A program made the position numbers and the translations under genes. Positions 5,962 to 12,917 of a stretch of 15,063 nt of DNA are shown here, piece after piece. Numbering within the stretch: the stretch's first letter is position 1; each line of letters begins with the position of its first letter. Location of the stretch: assembly GCA_044238875.1 (NCBI GenBank), contig JBIICM010000049.1:1-15063 (forward strand), given 5' to 3'. Origin of the DNA: JAIBAI01 sp044238875. GTDB lineage: Bacteria > Bacteroidota > Bacteroidia > M30B66. Under the pieces are notes generated by a model. It made no database searches, was not told the DNA's origin, and worked only from the letters and a program-made list of their open reading frames with translations.

Positions 5962-8900
5962 TTGCTATTGTTTTTTCTGGCTTTTTCAGGATCATACAGC
6001 AGTCTTATCGCGCAGCCGCTCAGCAATCTGCGTGAAAAAAAAATCCTTCCTGCCGATACAATCTGGGTGGATAGCCTTAGCATCATTCCGGGGTCATTGC
6101 GTGCGCCGTCTGACAGTCTTTTTTTGCGCTGTTACCGGGTAGATGAGATGCGTTCCCTGCTGCTGAAAAACAAGGATTGCGGCTCAAGGCAGAATGATTC
6201 GGTACGCATCAGTTACAGGGTGTTTCCCATTTCTTTTTCCCAGCCTTATTACACCCGCAACCGCAGGTATGCAGGGCCTGAAGAAAGAGGCATGTACAAC
6301 CCTTTTGTGTTTACTCCTTCAGACCGGTTTCAGCAGGAGCCGGGATTCAGGGGCTTGAACAGGAACGGCTCAATTTCACGCGGACTGTCGCTTGGTAACA
6401 ATCAGGATCTATCGGTCAATTCAACCCTGAATCTTCAGCTTTCAGGTAAGCTGACCCCCGAAATTGATATCAGTGCAGCCATAACTGACGATAACATTCC
6501 AATTCAGCCAGACGGAAATACCCAGCAGCTTCAGGATTTTGACAGAGTTTACATTCAGCTTTCGAATGCCCGCTCACGGCTAATTGTCGGCGATTTTCAG
6601 ATAACCCGGCCAGAAAGTTATTTTATGAATTTTAACAAACGTCTGCAGGGTGCAGGTTTTCAAACGAGTTATCCCTTAAGGCGCAAAGAGGGGAAGCCCC
6701 TCACAGAGATGAAAACTTCGGCAAGTGCGGCCGTTGCAAGGGGGCGTTTTCACAGAAATCAGATTCAGGGCATCGAAGGCAACCAGGGCCCCTACCGCCT
6801 GAGGGGTGCTTCAAACGAGCAGTTTATCATCATACTCTCCGGTTCTGAGAAGGTTTATATTGACGGAAAGGTGCTCAGGAGGGGGCAGGAATTTGATTAC
6901 GTGATTGACTACAACACGGCCGAGATTATTTTTACTTCCCGAAACCTGATCACCAAAGATCGCCGGATATTCATTGAATTCGAATACTCCGACCGCAATT
7001 ATGCCCGGTCGTTGCTGCATGTTGAACAGAAAATTACAGCCGGGAAATATACTTCCCGTTTGAATCTTTACTCAGAGCAGGATAGCCGAAATCAGCCACT
7101 GCAGCAGCCGCTTGAAAATGAAGAAAAAAAGATACTGCGGCTGGCCGGCGACGACCTTCAGAAAGCAATCATTTCTTCGGTTGACAGCTCTGGATACAGC
7201 GCAGAACTTATTCAATACCGGGTAAAAGACACACTGGTTGCAGGGGTTTTGTATGAACGTATACTCGAGTACTCAACCAATCCGCTAGATGCAGTTTACA
7301 GAGCAACCTTCTCAAATACAGGGCCCAACAAAGGAAACTACCGGCAAATAAACAGCGCCGCCAATGGTCGGGTTTTTCAGTGGGTAGCACCGGTTGACGG
7401 AATCCCGCAAGGTAGTTTTGAGCCGGTGGCACAACTTATACCACCAACCCAGCGTCAGATAATCACATGGGGAAATGATTACCAGGTTTCAAAAAATTTG
7501 TCGCTGAGTAATGAAATCGCATGGTCAGGCTTTGATAAAAATACTTTCTCTGATCTTGACGCCGGCGACGACAATGGCTATGCGCTGCGAATGGCTGTTA
7601 CCGATAAACGCAGCATTGGTAAAGATAGCCTGCCCCTTTCAGTGCAGACCACCCTCAGTTATGAACAGGTTAACCGCAACTTCAGCCCCATAGAGCGGTT
7701 CAGAAACGTTGAATTTGACCGCGATTGGAATTTGCAGAATACCGGAGCCGGCTTACAAAACGAGTACCTGCCGCGGCTCAATATTGTATTAAAAAAAAGT
7801 GAGCAGTTGCAGGCTGCTTACCTCTTTACGGCGTTTATCCGCGGTAAGGAGTCTTCGGCCAGCCAGCACCATCTGCAATTTCAGGGCACTGACCCCAAAA
7901 ATGAAATCAGATACAATGGCAGCCTTACCAATACAATGGCATTAAGAGCCGGTGCCGGGTTTTACCGCCATAAATCGCGACTCTCCCGAAAAATCGGACT
8001 GATAAGAGTTGGCTATGAGGACGAATTTGAACAAAATCTCCTGCGCGACCGAAATACAGATACGCTTCAGGGCAATTCATACCGTTTTCACGACTGGCAG
8101 TTTTTTTTGATGAGCGCCGATACCGTAAAGCGGAAGTTTAATCTGTTTTACCGGATACGTACCGATGATAGTCCGGCGGGAGACAAAGAGGCCTTGAAAA
8201 ATTACGCCCGGGCGGAGCAATACGGCTTCAGCCTTGATCTGCAAAAGAATGAACAGGTAAGACTTACCAATATAACCAGTTACCGCAGACTCACCATTAC
8301 CGATACTGCCTTAACTTCACAAAAACCAGATCAGACACTGGTCAACCGTATTGAACTGTCGCTTCGGTTTTTTAAATCATCCGTCAGCTCAGCTACGTTT
8401 TATGAACTGGGCAGCGGACAGGAAACACGAAAGGAGTTTTCATACCTTGAGGTGCAGCCCGGACAGGGAATTTACCAGTGGACCGACTACAACAGCAACG
8501 GCATCAGGGAGCTGAATGAGTTTGAAATAGCTGCATTTCCCGATCAGGCCAGGTATATCAGAATATACACACCTACCCAGGATTTTATCCGCATTTATTA
8601 CAATCAGTTTAGTGAGATACTGAACCTGAAAACACCCCTTGAATGGCAACATAAAAAGGGGATGTTGAAATGGCTCTCCAAACTCTCTGCCCAATCGGCA
8701 CTGCGGGTTGACAGTCGTTCAAGGGTAGATGATTTCTGGAAGGCATCCGATCCATTGTCACGTTCAATAGATGATTCATTACTGATCACCCTGAATCAGA
8801 GTTTCAGAAATTCTCTTTTTATCAACAAAAGTGATCCGGTTTTCGGCATGGACCTGAACTGGCAACAATTGGCCTCCAAGGCCCTCTTGAACAACGGGCT

Positions 8901-9438
8901 GGAATCAAGGGAGCACCGTTTTTTTCAGCACCGTGCCAGATGGAATCCGGGCAGCAGGCTGGGTTTTAACCTTGAAGTGAGGTATGGAACAAAATCAAGT
9001 CAGGCCGCTTTTTTCGGAAACCGCAATTTCAGGGTCAAATACAACGATTTAGAGCCGGGCTTTACCTTTCAGTCCGGAGCAGCTTTCAGGCTCAGCTTAA
9101 GGTACCGACAAGGTAAGCGCGGAAATGAAGTAGCATTGGGCGGGGAAAAGGCATTTATACAAAACGCAGGACTGGAACTTCGCTATAATGTTGCGTCGAA
9201 AGGCAGCTTACAGACAAACTTCAATATGATTCAGATTGCATTCAACGGAACACCGAATACCCCCGTTGCCTTTGAAATGCTCGAAGGGCTTAGATCAGGA
9301 AGAAACTATACCTGGTCGGCCGCTTATCAGCGCACCCTTTCAGGAAATATGCAGATCAGTTTCAGTTACGATGGTCGGAAATCACCTGACATAAAGGTGG
9401 TTCATGTGGGAAATGTTCAGGTCAGATTTTTCTTTTAA
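5962..9438 (+). CDS. Large outer-membrane beta-barrel protein of a Bacteroidota family, function unknown
   Basis: The assigned start is TTG at 5962, giving 1158 residues with signal sequence LLFFLAFSG...SLIAQ. The frame stays open upstream to 5887 with a basic stretch (RKSFTRYKGFR, LKW) but has no ATG or GTG, so the N-terminus is uncertain. After a periplasmic segment, residues 134-240 hold a conserved-looking block (SRGLSLGNNQDL, DNIPIQPDGNTQQLQDFD, RLIVGDFQITRPESYFMNF), and 295-345 hold VYIDGKVLRRGQEFDYVIDYN. From memory these resemble large Bacteroidota barrel proteins, and more distantly SprA, but the protein is far shorter than SprA. The remaining ~800 residues alternate polar and aromatic/hydrophobic residues as transmembrane beta strands do, and the protein ends NVQVRFFF with the terminal Phe expected for BAM-assembled barrels. 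An EF-hand-like loop lies at 842-853. Barrel location is likely; transport or secretion function is unknown. Confidence 0.85.
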   Translation: MLLFFLAFSGSYSSLIAQPLSNLREKKILPADTIWVDSLSIIPGSLRAPSDSLFLRCYRVDEMRSLLLKNKDCGSRQNDSVRISYRVFPISFSQPYYTRNRRYAGPEERGMYNPFVFTPSDRFQQEPGFRGLNRNGSISRGLSLGNNQDLSVNSTLNLQLSGKLTPEIDISAAITDDNIPIQPDGNTQQLQDFDRVYIQLSNARSRLIVGDFQITRPESYFMNFNKRLQGAGFQTSYPLRRKEGKPLTEMKTSASAAVARGRFHRNQIQGIEGNQGPYRLRGASNEQFIIILSGSEKVYIDGKVLRRGQEFDYVIDYNTAEIIFTSRNLITKDRRIFIEFEYSDRNYARSLLHVEQKITAGKYTSRLNLYSEQDSRNQPLQQPLENEEKKILRLAGDDLQKAIISSVDSSGYSAELIQYRVKDTLVAGVLYERILEYSTNPLDAVYRATFSNTGPNKGNYRQINSAANGRVFQWVAPVDGIPQGSFEPVAQLIPPTQRQIITWGNDYQVSKNLSLSNEIAWSGFDKNTFSDLDAGDDNGYALRMAVTDKRSIGKDSLPLSVQTTLSYEQVNRNFSPIERFRNVEFDRDWNLQNTGAGLQNEYLPRLNIVLKKSEQLQAAYLFTAFIRGKESSASQHHLQFQGTDPKNEIRYNGSLTNTMALRAGAGFYRHKSRLSRKIGLIRVGYEDEFEQNLLRDRNTDTLQGNSYRFHDWQFFLMSADTVKRKFNLFYRIRTDDSPAGDKEALKNYARAEQYGFSLDLQKNEQVRLTNITSYRRLTITDTALTSQKPDQTLVNRIELSLRFFKSSVSSATFYELGSGQETRKEFSYLEVQPGQGIYQWTDYNSNGIRELNEFEIAAFPDQARYIRIYTPTQDFIRIYYNQFSEILNLKTPLEWQHKKGMLKWLSKLSAQSALRVDSRSRVDDFWKASDPLSRSIDDSLLITLNQSFRNSLFINKSDPVFGMDLNWQQLASKALLNNGLESREHRFFQHRARWNPGSRLGFNLEVRYGTKSSQAAFFGNRNFRVKYNDLEPGFTFQSGAAFRLSLRYRQGKRGNEVALGGEKAFIQNAGLELRYNVASKGSLQTNFNMIQIAFNGTPNTPVAFEMLEGLRSGRNYTWSAAYQRTLSGNMQISFSYDGRKSPDIKVVHVGNVQVRFFF

Positions 9439-9496
9439 CCATGATTATTGCGATTTCAAGTGCGTATATTTATTTTTCAATTTACCTGAATGAATG

Positions 9497-9526
9497 TTGT
9501 AATCGCCAAATAATTACATACTTTTA
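9497..9526 (+). promoter_or_regulatory. Promoter for the response regulator and probably hemL
   Basis: TTG (9497-9499), a 19-base spacer and TACTTTTA (9519-9526) fit the Bacteroidota promoter consensus except for the last base of the -7 box. The predicted start of transcription is near 9533, giving a leader of about 20-25 bases before the ATG at 9556. A purine-rich GAAGAAAA directly precedes the start codon. An out-of-frame ATG at 9539 opens an eight-codon reading frame that overlaps the true start. Confidence 0.5.
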
Positions 9527-9555
9527 TAACCTTTCAGAATGACCCAGAAGAAAAC

Positions 9556-9969
9556 ATGTCAGTAAAGAAACCCAAAGCCAGATACGAATCCGTAATGTTG
9601 GTTGATGACAGTGAAATTGACAACTTCATCAATCAAAAGATGATAGAGGGCCATAATTTTGCAGAGCGCATTTATGTGCATACAGGCAGTAAAAGCGCCC
9701 TTGAATTTCTGCTTAATTTTGAAAGGGCTCACCTGCCAGAAAACCTTTTGCCGGAAATTATTTTTCTTGACATAAACATGCCGCTGATGGATGGATTTCA
9801 GTTTGCGGATGAATTCCAGAAAGCAAGCCCGAGAATTTATGACAAGGTGAAGATTGTATTCCTCACCAGTTCGCTCAATCCGGCTGACCAGAAACGTGCT
9901 ATGGCTGTTCGCGGAGTATATTCATTTCTGAACAAGCCCCTAACAAAGGAGCACCTCGACAAACTTTAA
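9556..9969 (+). CDS. Single-domain response regulator (CheY-like receiver)
   Basis: This 137-residue protein is one receiver domain with no output domain. It has the acidic pair D17-D18 in VMLVDDSEIDN, the phospho-acceptor D72 in IIFLDINMPLMDG, the switch Thr at T104 (VFLTSS), aromatic Y122, and the invariant Lys K127 (LNKPL). A partner histidine kinase would phosphorylate D72; the protein then probably acts by binding a partner, as stand-alone regulators do. No kinase gene is in the window, so the partner is unknown. The end comes ten residues after the Lys, so the last helix is short, as in many single-domain Bacteroidota regulators. hemL starts 27 bases downstream and the two may share a transcript, though a functional link with tetrapyrrole synthesis is not implied by the sequence. 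Confidence 0.93.
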   Translation: MSVKKPKARYESVMLVDDSEIDNFINQKMIEGHNFAERIYVHTGSKSALEFLLNFERAHLPENLLPEIIFLDINMPLMDGFQFADEFQKASPRIYDKVKIVFLTSSLNPADQKRAMAVRGVYSFLNKPLTKEHLDKL

Positions 9970-9996
9970 TCATTTTATTTTTTAACGACAGAACAC

Positions 9997-11325
9997 ATGA
10001 ACAGGTCACGATCTGAAAGTTTATTTCAGGACGCGCTCCGGTATTTTCCCGGAGGTGTAAATTCACCTGTCCGCGCATTTCGTGCAGTGGGAGGAACGCC
10101 TTTATTCATCAGAAAAGGCGATGGGTGCATTATTGAAGACGAAGATGGAAACACATACATTGACTTTTGTCTTTCCTGGGGGCCGCTGATTCTCGGGCAT
10201 AATAATTCAATTGTCCGTGAAAAGGTTTGGGAGGCCATTCAGTCAGGCACTTCATTTGGCGCTCCAACAAGGCTGGAGAATGAGTTAGCCAGACTGATTT
10301 TATCGAACAACCGCTTTGTTGAAAAAATACGCTTTGTAAGTTCCGGAACGGAGGCTGTTATGTCGGCCGTCAGGCTTGCGAGAGGGTTTACCGGCAGGGA
10401 GAAAATTCTCAAGTTCGAGGGATGTTACCACGGACATGTTGACGCACTGCTTGTAAAGGCCGGTTCAGGTCTTGTAACCTTTGGTAATTCTTCATCGGCC
10501 GGCGTAACGCGGGGTACGGTAAATGATACGCTCACCGTTCCGCTTAACCGGATTGATCTGGTTAAGCAGGCTTTCGAAATGTTTCCTGATCAGATTGCAG
10601 CCGTAATTATTGAGCCTGTTCCGGCCAACAACGGCCTGCTGCAGGTTTCTGAGGCTTTTCTTGCCGACCTGCGTGAAATTACTGCATCAAACGGCGCACT
10701 GCTTGTTTTCGATGAGGTAATCTCCGGTTTCAGGGTTGGTTTTGAAGGTGCCGCCGGCCTTTTTGGAATAGCCCCTGACCTTGTAACCTACGGAAAGATC
10801 ATCGGAGGCGGATTCCCGGTGGGCGCTTATGGCGGAAAACGTGAAATTATGGGACGGGTTTCACCTGAAGGGGATGTTTACCAGGCCGGAACGCTCTCAG
10901 GGAATCCTGTGGCCATGTCGGCAGGCATCGCTGCGCTGTCTGAATGTTTAAAACCCGGCTTTTATGAGCAGCTGGCCGATAAAACTAAACGATTTACCGA
11001 CCATATAAACCACCATGCCCAAGCTCATAATTATGGCTTTAAAATATTCACGCAGGGCTCGATATTCTGGCTTTCGTTTTCAAACAGGCACGCCATTCAG
11101 GCTGCAGAAGAAATTGATCCCGCCGGCATGAAATATTTCAACCGTCTGCATGCTTTTCTTTTAGAACAAGGCGTTTACTTCGGCCCCTCAGGATACGAGG
11201 TTGGCTTTGTTTCAGCCGCACACAGTGAAGCCGTATTAGAAAAAGCCGCAGCAACCATTTGCCGTGGTTTGGATATGGTATTTAGTCAGGCCATAAGCCC
11301 CATCAGCCAGACCCAAAACAGCTGA
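9997..11325 (+). CDS. hemL: Glutamate-1-semialdehyde 2,1-aminomutase
   Basis: HemL is a cytosolic PLP enzyme that converts glutamate-1-semialdehyde to 5-aminolevulinate, the last step of the C5 route into haem and related tetrapyrroles. The 442-residue protein has the family signature throughout: PGGVNSPVRAF (18-28), SSGTEAVMSAVRLARG (115-130) for phosphate binding, the CYHGHVDALL segment (143-152), FDEVISGFR with D239 contacting the PLP ring nitrogen, and the Schiff-base Lys K267 in TYGKIIGGGFPVGAYGG. GTLSGNP near 300 completes the active site. Length is slightly above the usual ~430 because of a Ser/Gln-rich tail (SQAISPISQTQNS). That tail lies in the 40 bases overlapping the opposite-strand gene. 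No terminator separates the two. The hemA partner is not in this window. Confidence 0.97.
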   Translation: MNRSRSESLFQDALRYFPGGVNSPVRAFRAVGGTPLFIRKGDGCIIEDEDGNTYIDFCLSWGPLILGHNNSIVREKVWEAIQSGTSFGAPTRLENELARLILSNNRFVEKIRFVSSGTEAVMSAVRLARGFTGREKILKFEGCYHGHVDALLVKAGSGLVTFGNSSSAGVTRGTVNDTLTVPLNRIDLVKQAFEMFPDQIAAVIIEPVPANNGLLQVSEAFLADLREITASNGALLVFDEVISGFRVGFEGAAGLFGIAPDLVTYGKIIGGGFPVGAYGGKREIMGRVSPEGDVYQAGTLSGNPVAMSAGIAALSECLKPGFYEQLADKTKRFTDHINHHAQAHNYGFKIFTQGSIFWLSFSNRHAIQAAEEIDPAGMKYFNRLHAFLLEQGVYFGPSGYEVGFVSAAHSEAVLEKAAATICRGLDMVFSQAISPISQTQNS

Positions 11326-12146
11326 TCAATCAGGGTGCCGTCAAGCAGCACCGTGAAATAAAATTCACTGTTGTTCAGCTCAAGCTTATTGATCAGCCAG
11401 CCGGTTCCAAGCACTGAAATTAGCATGCCTGTTGCCGGAGCGGGCTGATAGAGATTCATCAGAATGCCGGCCAGAACTACAAGCAGCATTGCTGAAAGGA
11501 GAAGGTGACACAGGCGTTTTAACCGGTTAAGTCCCAGGCTGCCCGCTGCAGTGATTACATCAAAGGCCTTGTCACGGTTCAGATCTCTTACATCAAAAGG
11601 AAGCGCAATGGCCAGGATAAACAAAAACCGCTGAACGGAGGTCAGCCAAAATACCGGCTCATTCAGCAAATCCAACCCCTTGCCTGACAGCGGCACCACT
11701 ACAGTTGCGTAAGTCCAAACAAGCGCGATAAGTAATACCTTCAGGTAAGGAATATCTCTGAGTCTGCGCCAAACCCCATTTTTTTTGTAAAGTGGTATTA
11801 CATATAATAAAGCAATCATGAAAAATGGTATTGCGCTGATGAAGAGAAATCCGGAGAAACAAACTCCCATAAACACAAGGGTGCAAATACCTGCTATGAT
11901 GGTTAAAAAGGTTAGCTGACGGTTATGAGCCACAATCCAGCGATGGCGGTCTGACTGCTCCACAGCATAAATTTCTTTAAGCCTGAATATCCGGTGATAG
12001 TTGTAGATAAAAAGACAGGCAAAAAACACCAGAAACAGGAGGTTTATACCTGCTGCCTGCCGGTGAAGCAGGATGGTTGAATATGCCAATGCCGCAGCAC
12101 CTGCCGAGATCCAAAGGTTGCCATAAATAATCCATGATCTTAGCAT
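11286..12146 (-). CDS. UbiA-like polytopic membrane protein, degenerate first Asp motif
   Basis: The 286-residue protein is very hydrophobic, with about seven to nine predicted membrane segments. Residues 183-192 read PFDVRDLNRD, which matches the second Asp-rich motif (DxxDxxxD; D185, D188, D192) of the UbiA prenyltransferase superfamily. The expected first motif (NDxxDxxxD) is replaced by YNYHRIFRLKE (48-58), which keeps an Asn but has no Asp. A third, semi-conserved region is YVIPLYKK (115-122). UbiA enzymes attach isoprenoid chains to aromatic or other acceptors in quinone, haem O or lipid synthesis; this protein may have a changed chemistry or none. I start at the ATG at 12144-12146, 11 bases after the upstream gene's stop. 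A longer frame opens at 12218 but would overlap that gene by 61 bases and add a polar, charged N-terminus. Its 3' end overlaps hemL by 40 bases. Confidence 0.75.
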   Translation of the reverse strand: MLRSWIIYGNLWISAGAAALAYSTILLHRQAAGINLLFLVFFACLFIYNYHRIFRLKEIYAVEQSDRHRWIVAHNRQLTFLTIIAGICTLVFMGVCFSGFLFISAIPFFMIALLYVIPLYKKNGVWRRLRDIPYLKVLLIALVWTYATVVVPLSGKGLDLLNEPVFWLTSVQRFLFILAIALPFDVRDLNRDKAFDVITAAGSLGLNRLKRLCHLLLSAMLLVVLAGILMNLYQPAPATGMLISVLGTGWLINKLELNNSEFYFTVLLDGTLIDQLFWVWLMGLMA

Positions 12147-12157
12147 ACCTGTCGACT

Positions 12158-12769
12158 TTAGCGCAGTAATAAAGTAAGCGCTAGCGTTCCGGCGGCATAA
12201 CCCGAAAGAACGGCCCATAAAACCCTGCGACCCGAGATGTGTTTGGCCATCGTTCCATATCCTTCTTTGTAGAATGGATTGTTGGCCATTTGAGGGTTAA
12301 ATCCAAGGCGTGGTTTAAAGGCTGGTTTTAAAGAACCTGTTAAAATCGGAAAGGCGGCTACGATTACCGTACCATATAATCCGGTGTAACTTGCAACGGC
12401 TCCTGCCAAAAAGCCCAATACCGCGGTGCGGTTCGCCCGCACTTTGTATCCCTTAAAGGCATCCTCCTGCCCCTGCAGATAAAAGCGCATTTCATCAACC
12501 GAGTACCATCTGAGTTCTAAGGAGTCGGGCTGATAAACAACCTGTTCGATACCATTTGAATGCTGAATAGCGAAGAGCTGATCTCTTTTTATTTTACGCA
12601 TCCTTTTTCTGCCGGATTTGCGGTACCTGAAAAATTCAGTACCCGCTACAACAGAATCGGCTTTAATGGAGGGTCTGTCAATTAAAACAAGCGTGAACGA
12701 ATTGCCTTGTGAAAAGCCATTCAGCCCGGCAATCCATCCGATTATCAAGGCAAGCAACCGGAGTTTCAT
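12158..12769 (-). CDS. Predicted envelope protein with signal peptide and two C-terminal hydrophobic segments
   Basis: From the ATG at 12767-12769 the protein has 203 residues and opens with a signal-like MKLRLLALIIGWIAGLNGFSQ. A longer frame opens at 12838 but would put 23 polar residues ahead of this signal, and a consensus promoter lies just upstream of 12769. After the signal come a beta-rich basic section (RKSGRKRMRKIKRDQLFAI, 50-68), VVYQPDSLELRWYSVDEMR (77-95), then GQEDAFKGYKVRANR (100-114). Two hydrophobic stretches follow, about 115-146 and 183-202, with the second preceded by the basic HISGRRVLW. The motif order (EMRxYLxGxxDAxxGYK, glycine-rich membrane helix, YxxGYxxxxK-like, second helix) is one I associate with unnamed Bacteroidota membrane proteins. 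No function is known. The UbiA-like gene follows after 11 bases, so the two probably form one operon. Confidence 0.78.
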   Translation of the reverse strand: MKLRLLALIIGWIAGLNGFSQGNSFTLVLIDRPSIKADSVVAGTEFFRYRKSGRKRMRKIKRDQLFAIQHSNGIEQVVYQPDSLELRWYSVDEMRFYLQGQEDAFKGYKVRANRTAVLGFLAGAVASYTGLYGTVIVAAFPILTGSLKPAFKPRLGFNPQMANNPFYKEGYGTMAKHISGRRVLWAVLSGYAAGTLALTLLLR

Positions 12770-12774
12770 CGGTT

Positions 12775-12803
12775 CAAACCTACTGAAAATTAAGATGCCC
12801 CAA
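12775..12803 (-). promoter_or_regulatory. Bacteroidota-type promoter for the minus-strand membrane-protein operon
   Basis: On the minus strand TTG (12801-12803), an 18-base spacer and TAGGTTTG (12775-12782) match the TTG / TAnnTTTG consensus. The -7 box ends five bases before the ATG at 12769, which supports that start and again predicts a message with almost no leader. It would drive the genes at 12158-12769 and 11286-12146. Confidence 0.6.
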
Positions 12804-12885
12804 CCCTCATCCGCATGGTTCAGGCAATTGCTGATCAACAGATCGCAATTTTTTCATCCGCAAATTTAATTTCAGCGAAAAAAAT

Positions 12886-12893
12886 TAAATTTA
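12886..12893 (+). promoter_or_regulatory. Candidate -7 box for the T9SS type A secreted protein
   Basis: TAAATTTA differs from TAnnTTTG only in its last base and lies 24 bases before the ATG at 12918. No TTG element is found at the expected distance; the region upstream is A/T-rich. It is the best match in this short divergent intergenic region on the plus strand, but weak. Confidence 0.3.
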
Positions 12894-12917
12894 CCCCGTC
12901 AAACCCAAAAATCAACC

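Noticed and set aside
9539..9565. Eight-codon frame (ATG at 9539) overlapping the response-regulator start as an attenuator peptide.
   Set aside because: It is very short and shows no accompanying hairpin or coding signal.
12147..12218. Longer N-terminus for the UbiA-like protein (start at 12218).
   Set aside because: It would overlap the upstream gene by 61 bases and add a polar segment; the ATG at 12146 gives an 11-base gap and a normal membrane-protein start.
12770..12838. Longer N-terminus for the minus-strand envelope protein (start at 12838).
   Set aside because: It places a polar stretch before an evident signal peptide and would require translation through the consensus promoter at 12775-12803.
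12807..12857. A 16-codon minus-strand frame (MKKLRSVDQQ...) starting 3 bases after a TAAATTTG box at 12861-12868, possibly a leader peptide.
   Set aside because: The box has no TTG partner at the right spacing, and a better promoter for the downstream gene lies at 12775-12803, inside and beyond this frame. Chance in A/T-rich DNA is likely.
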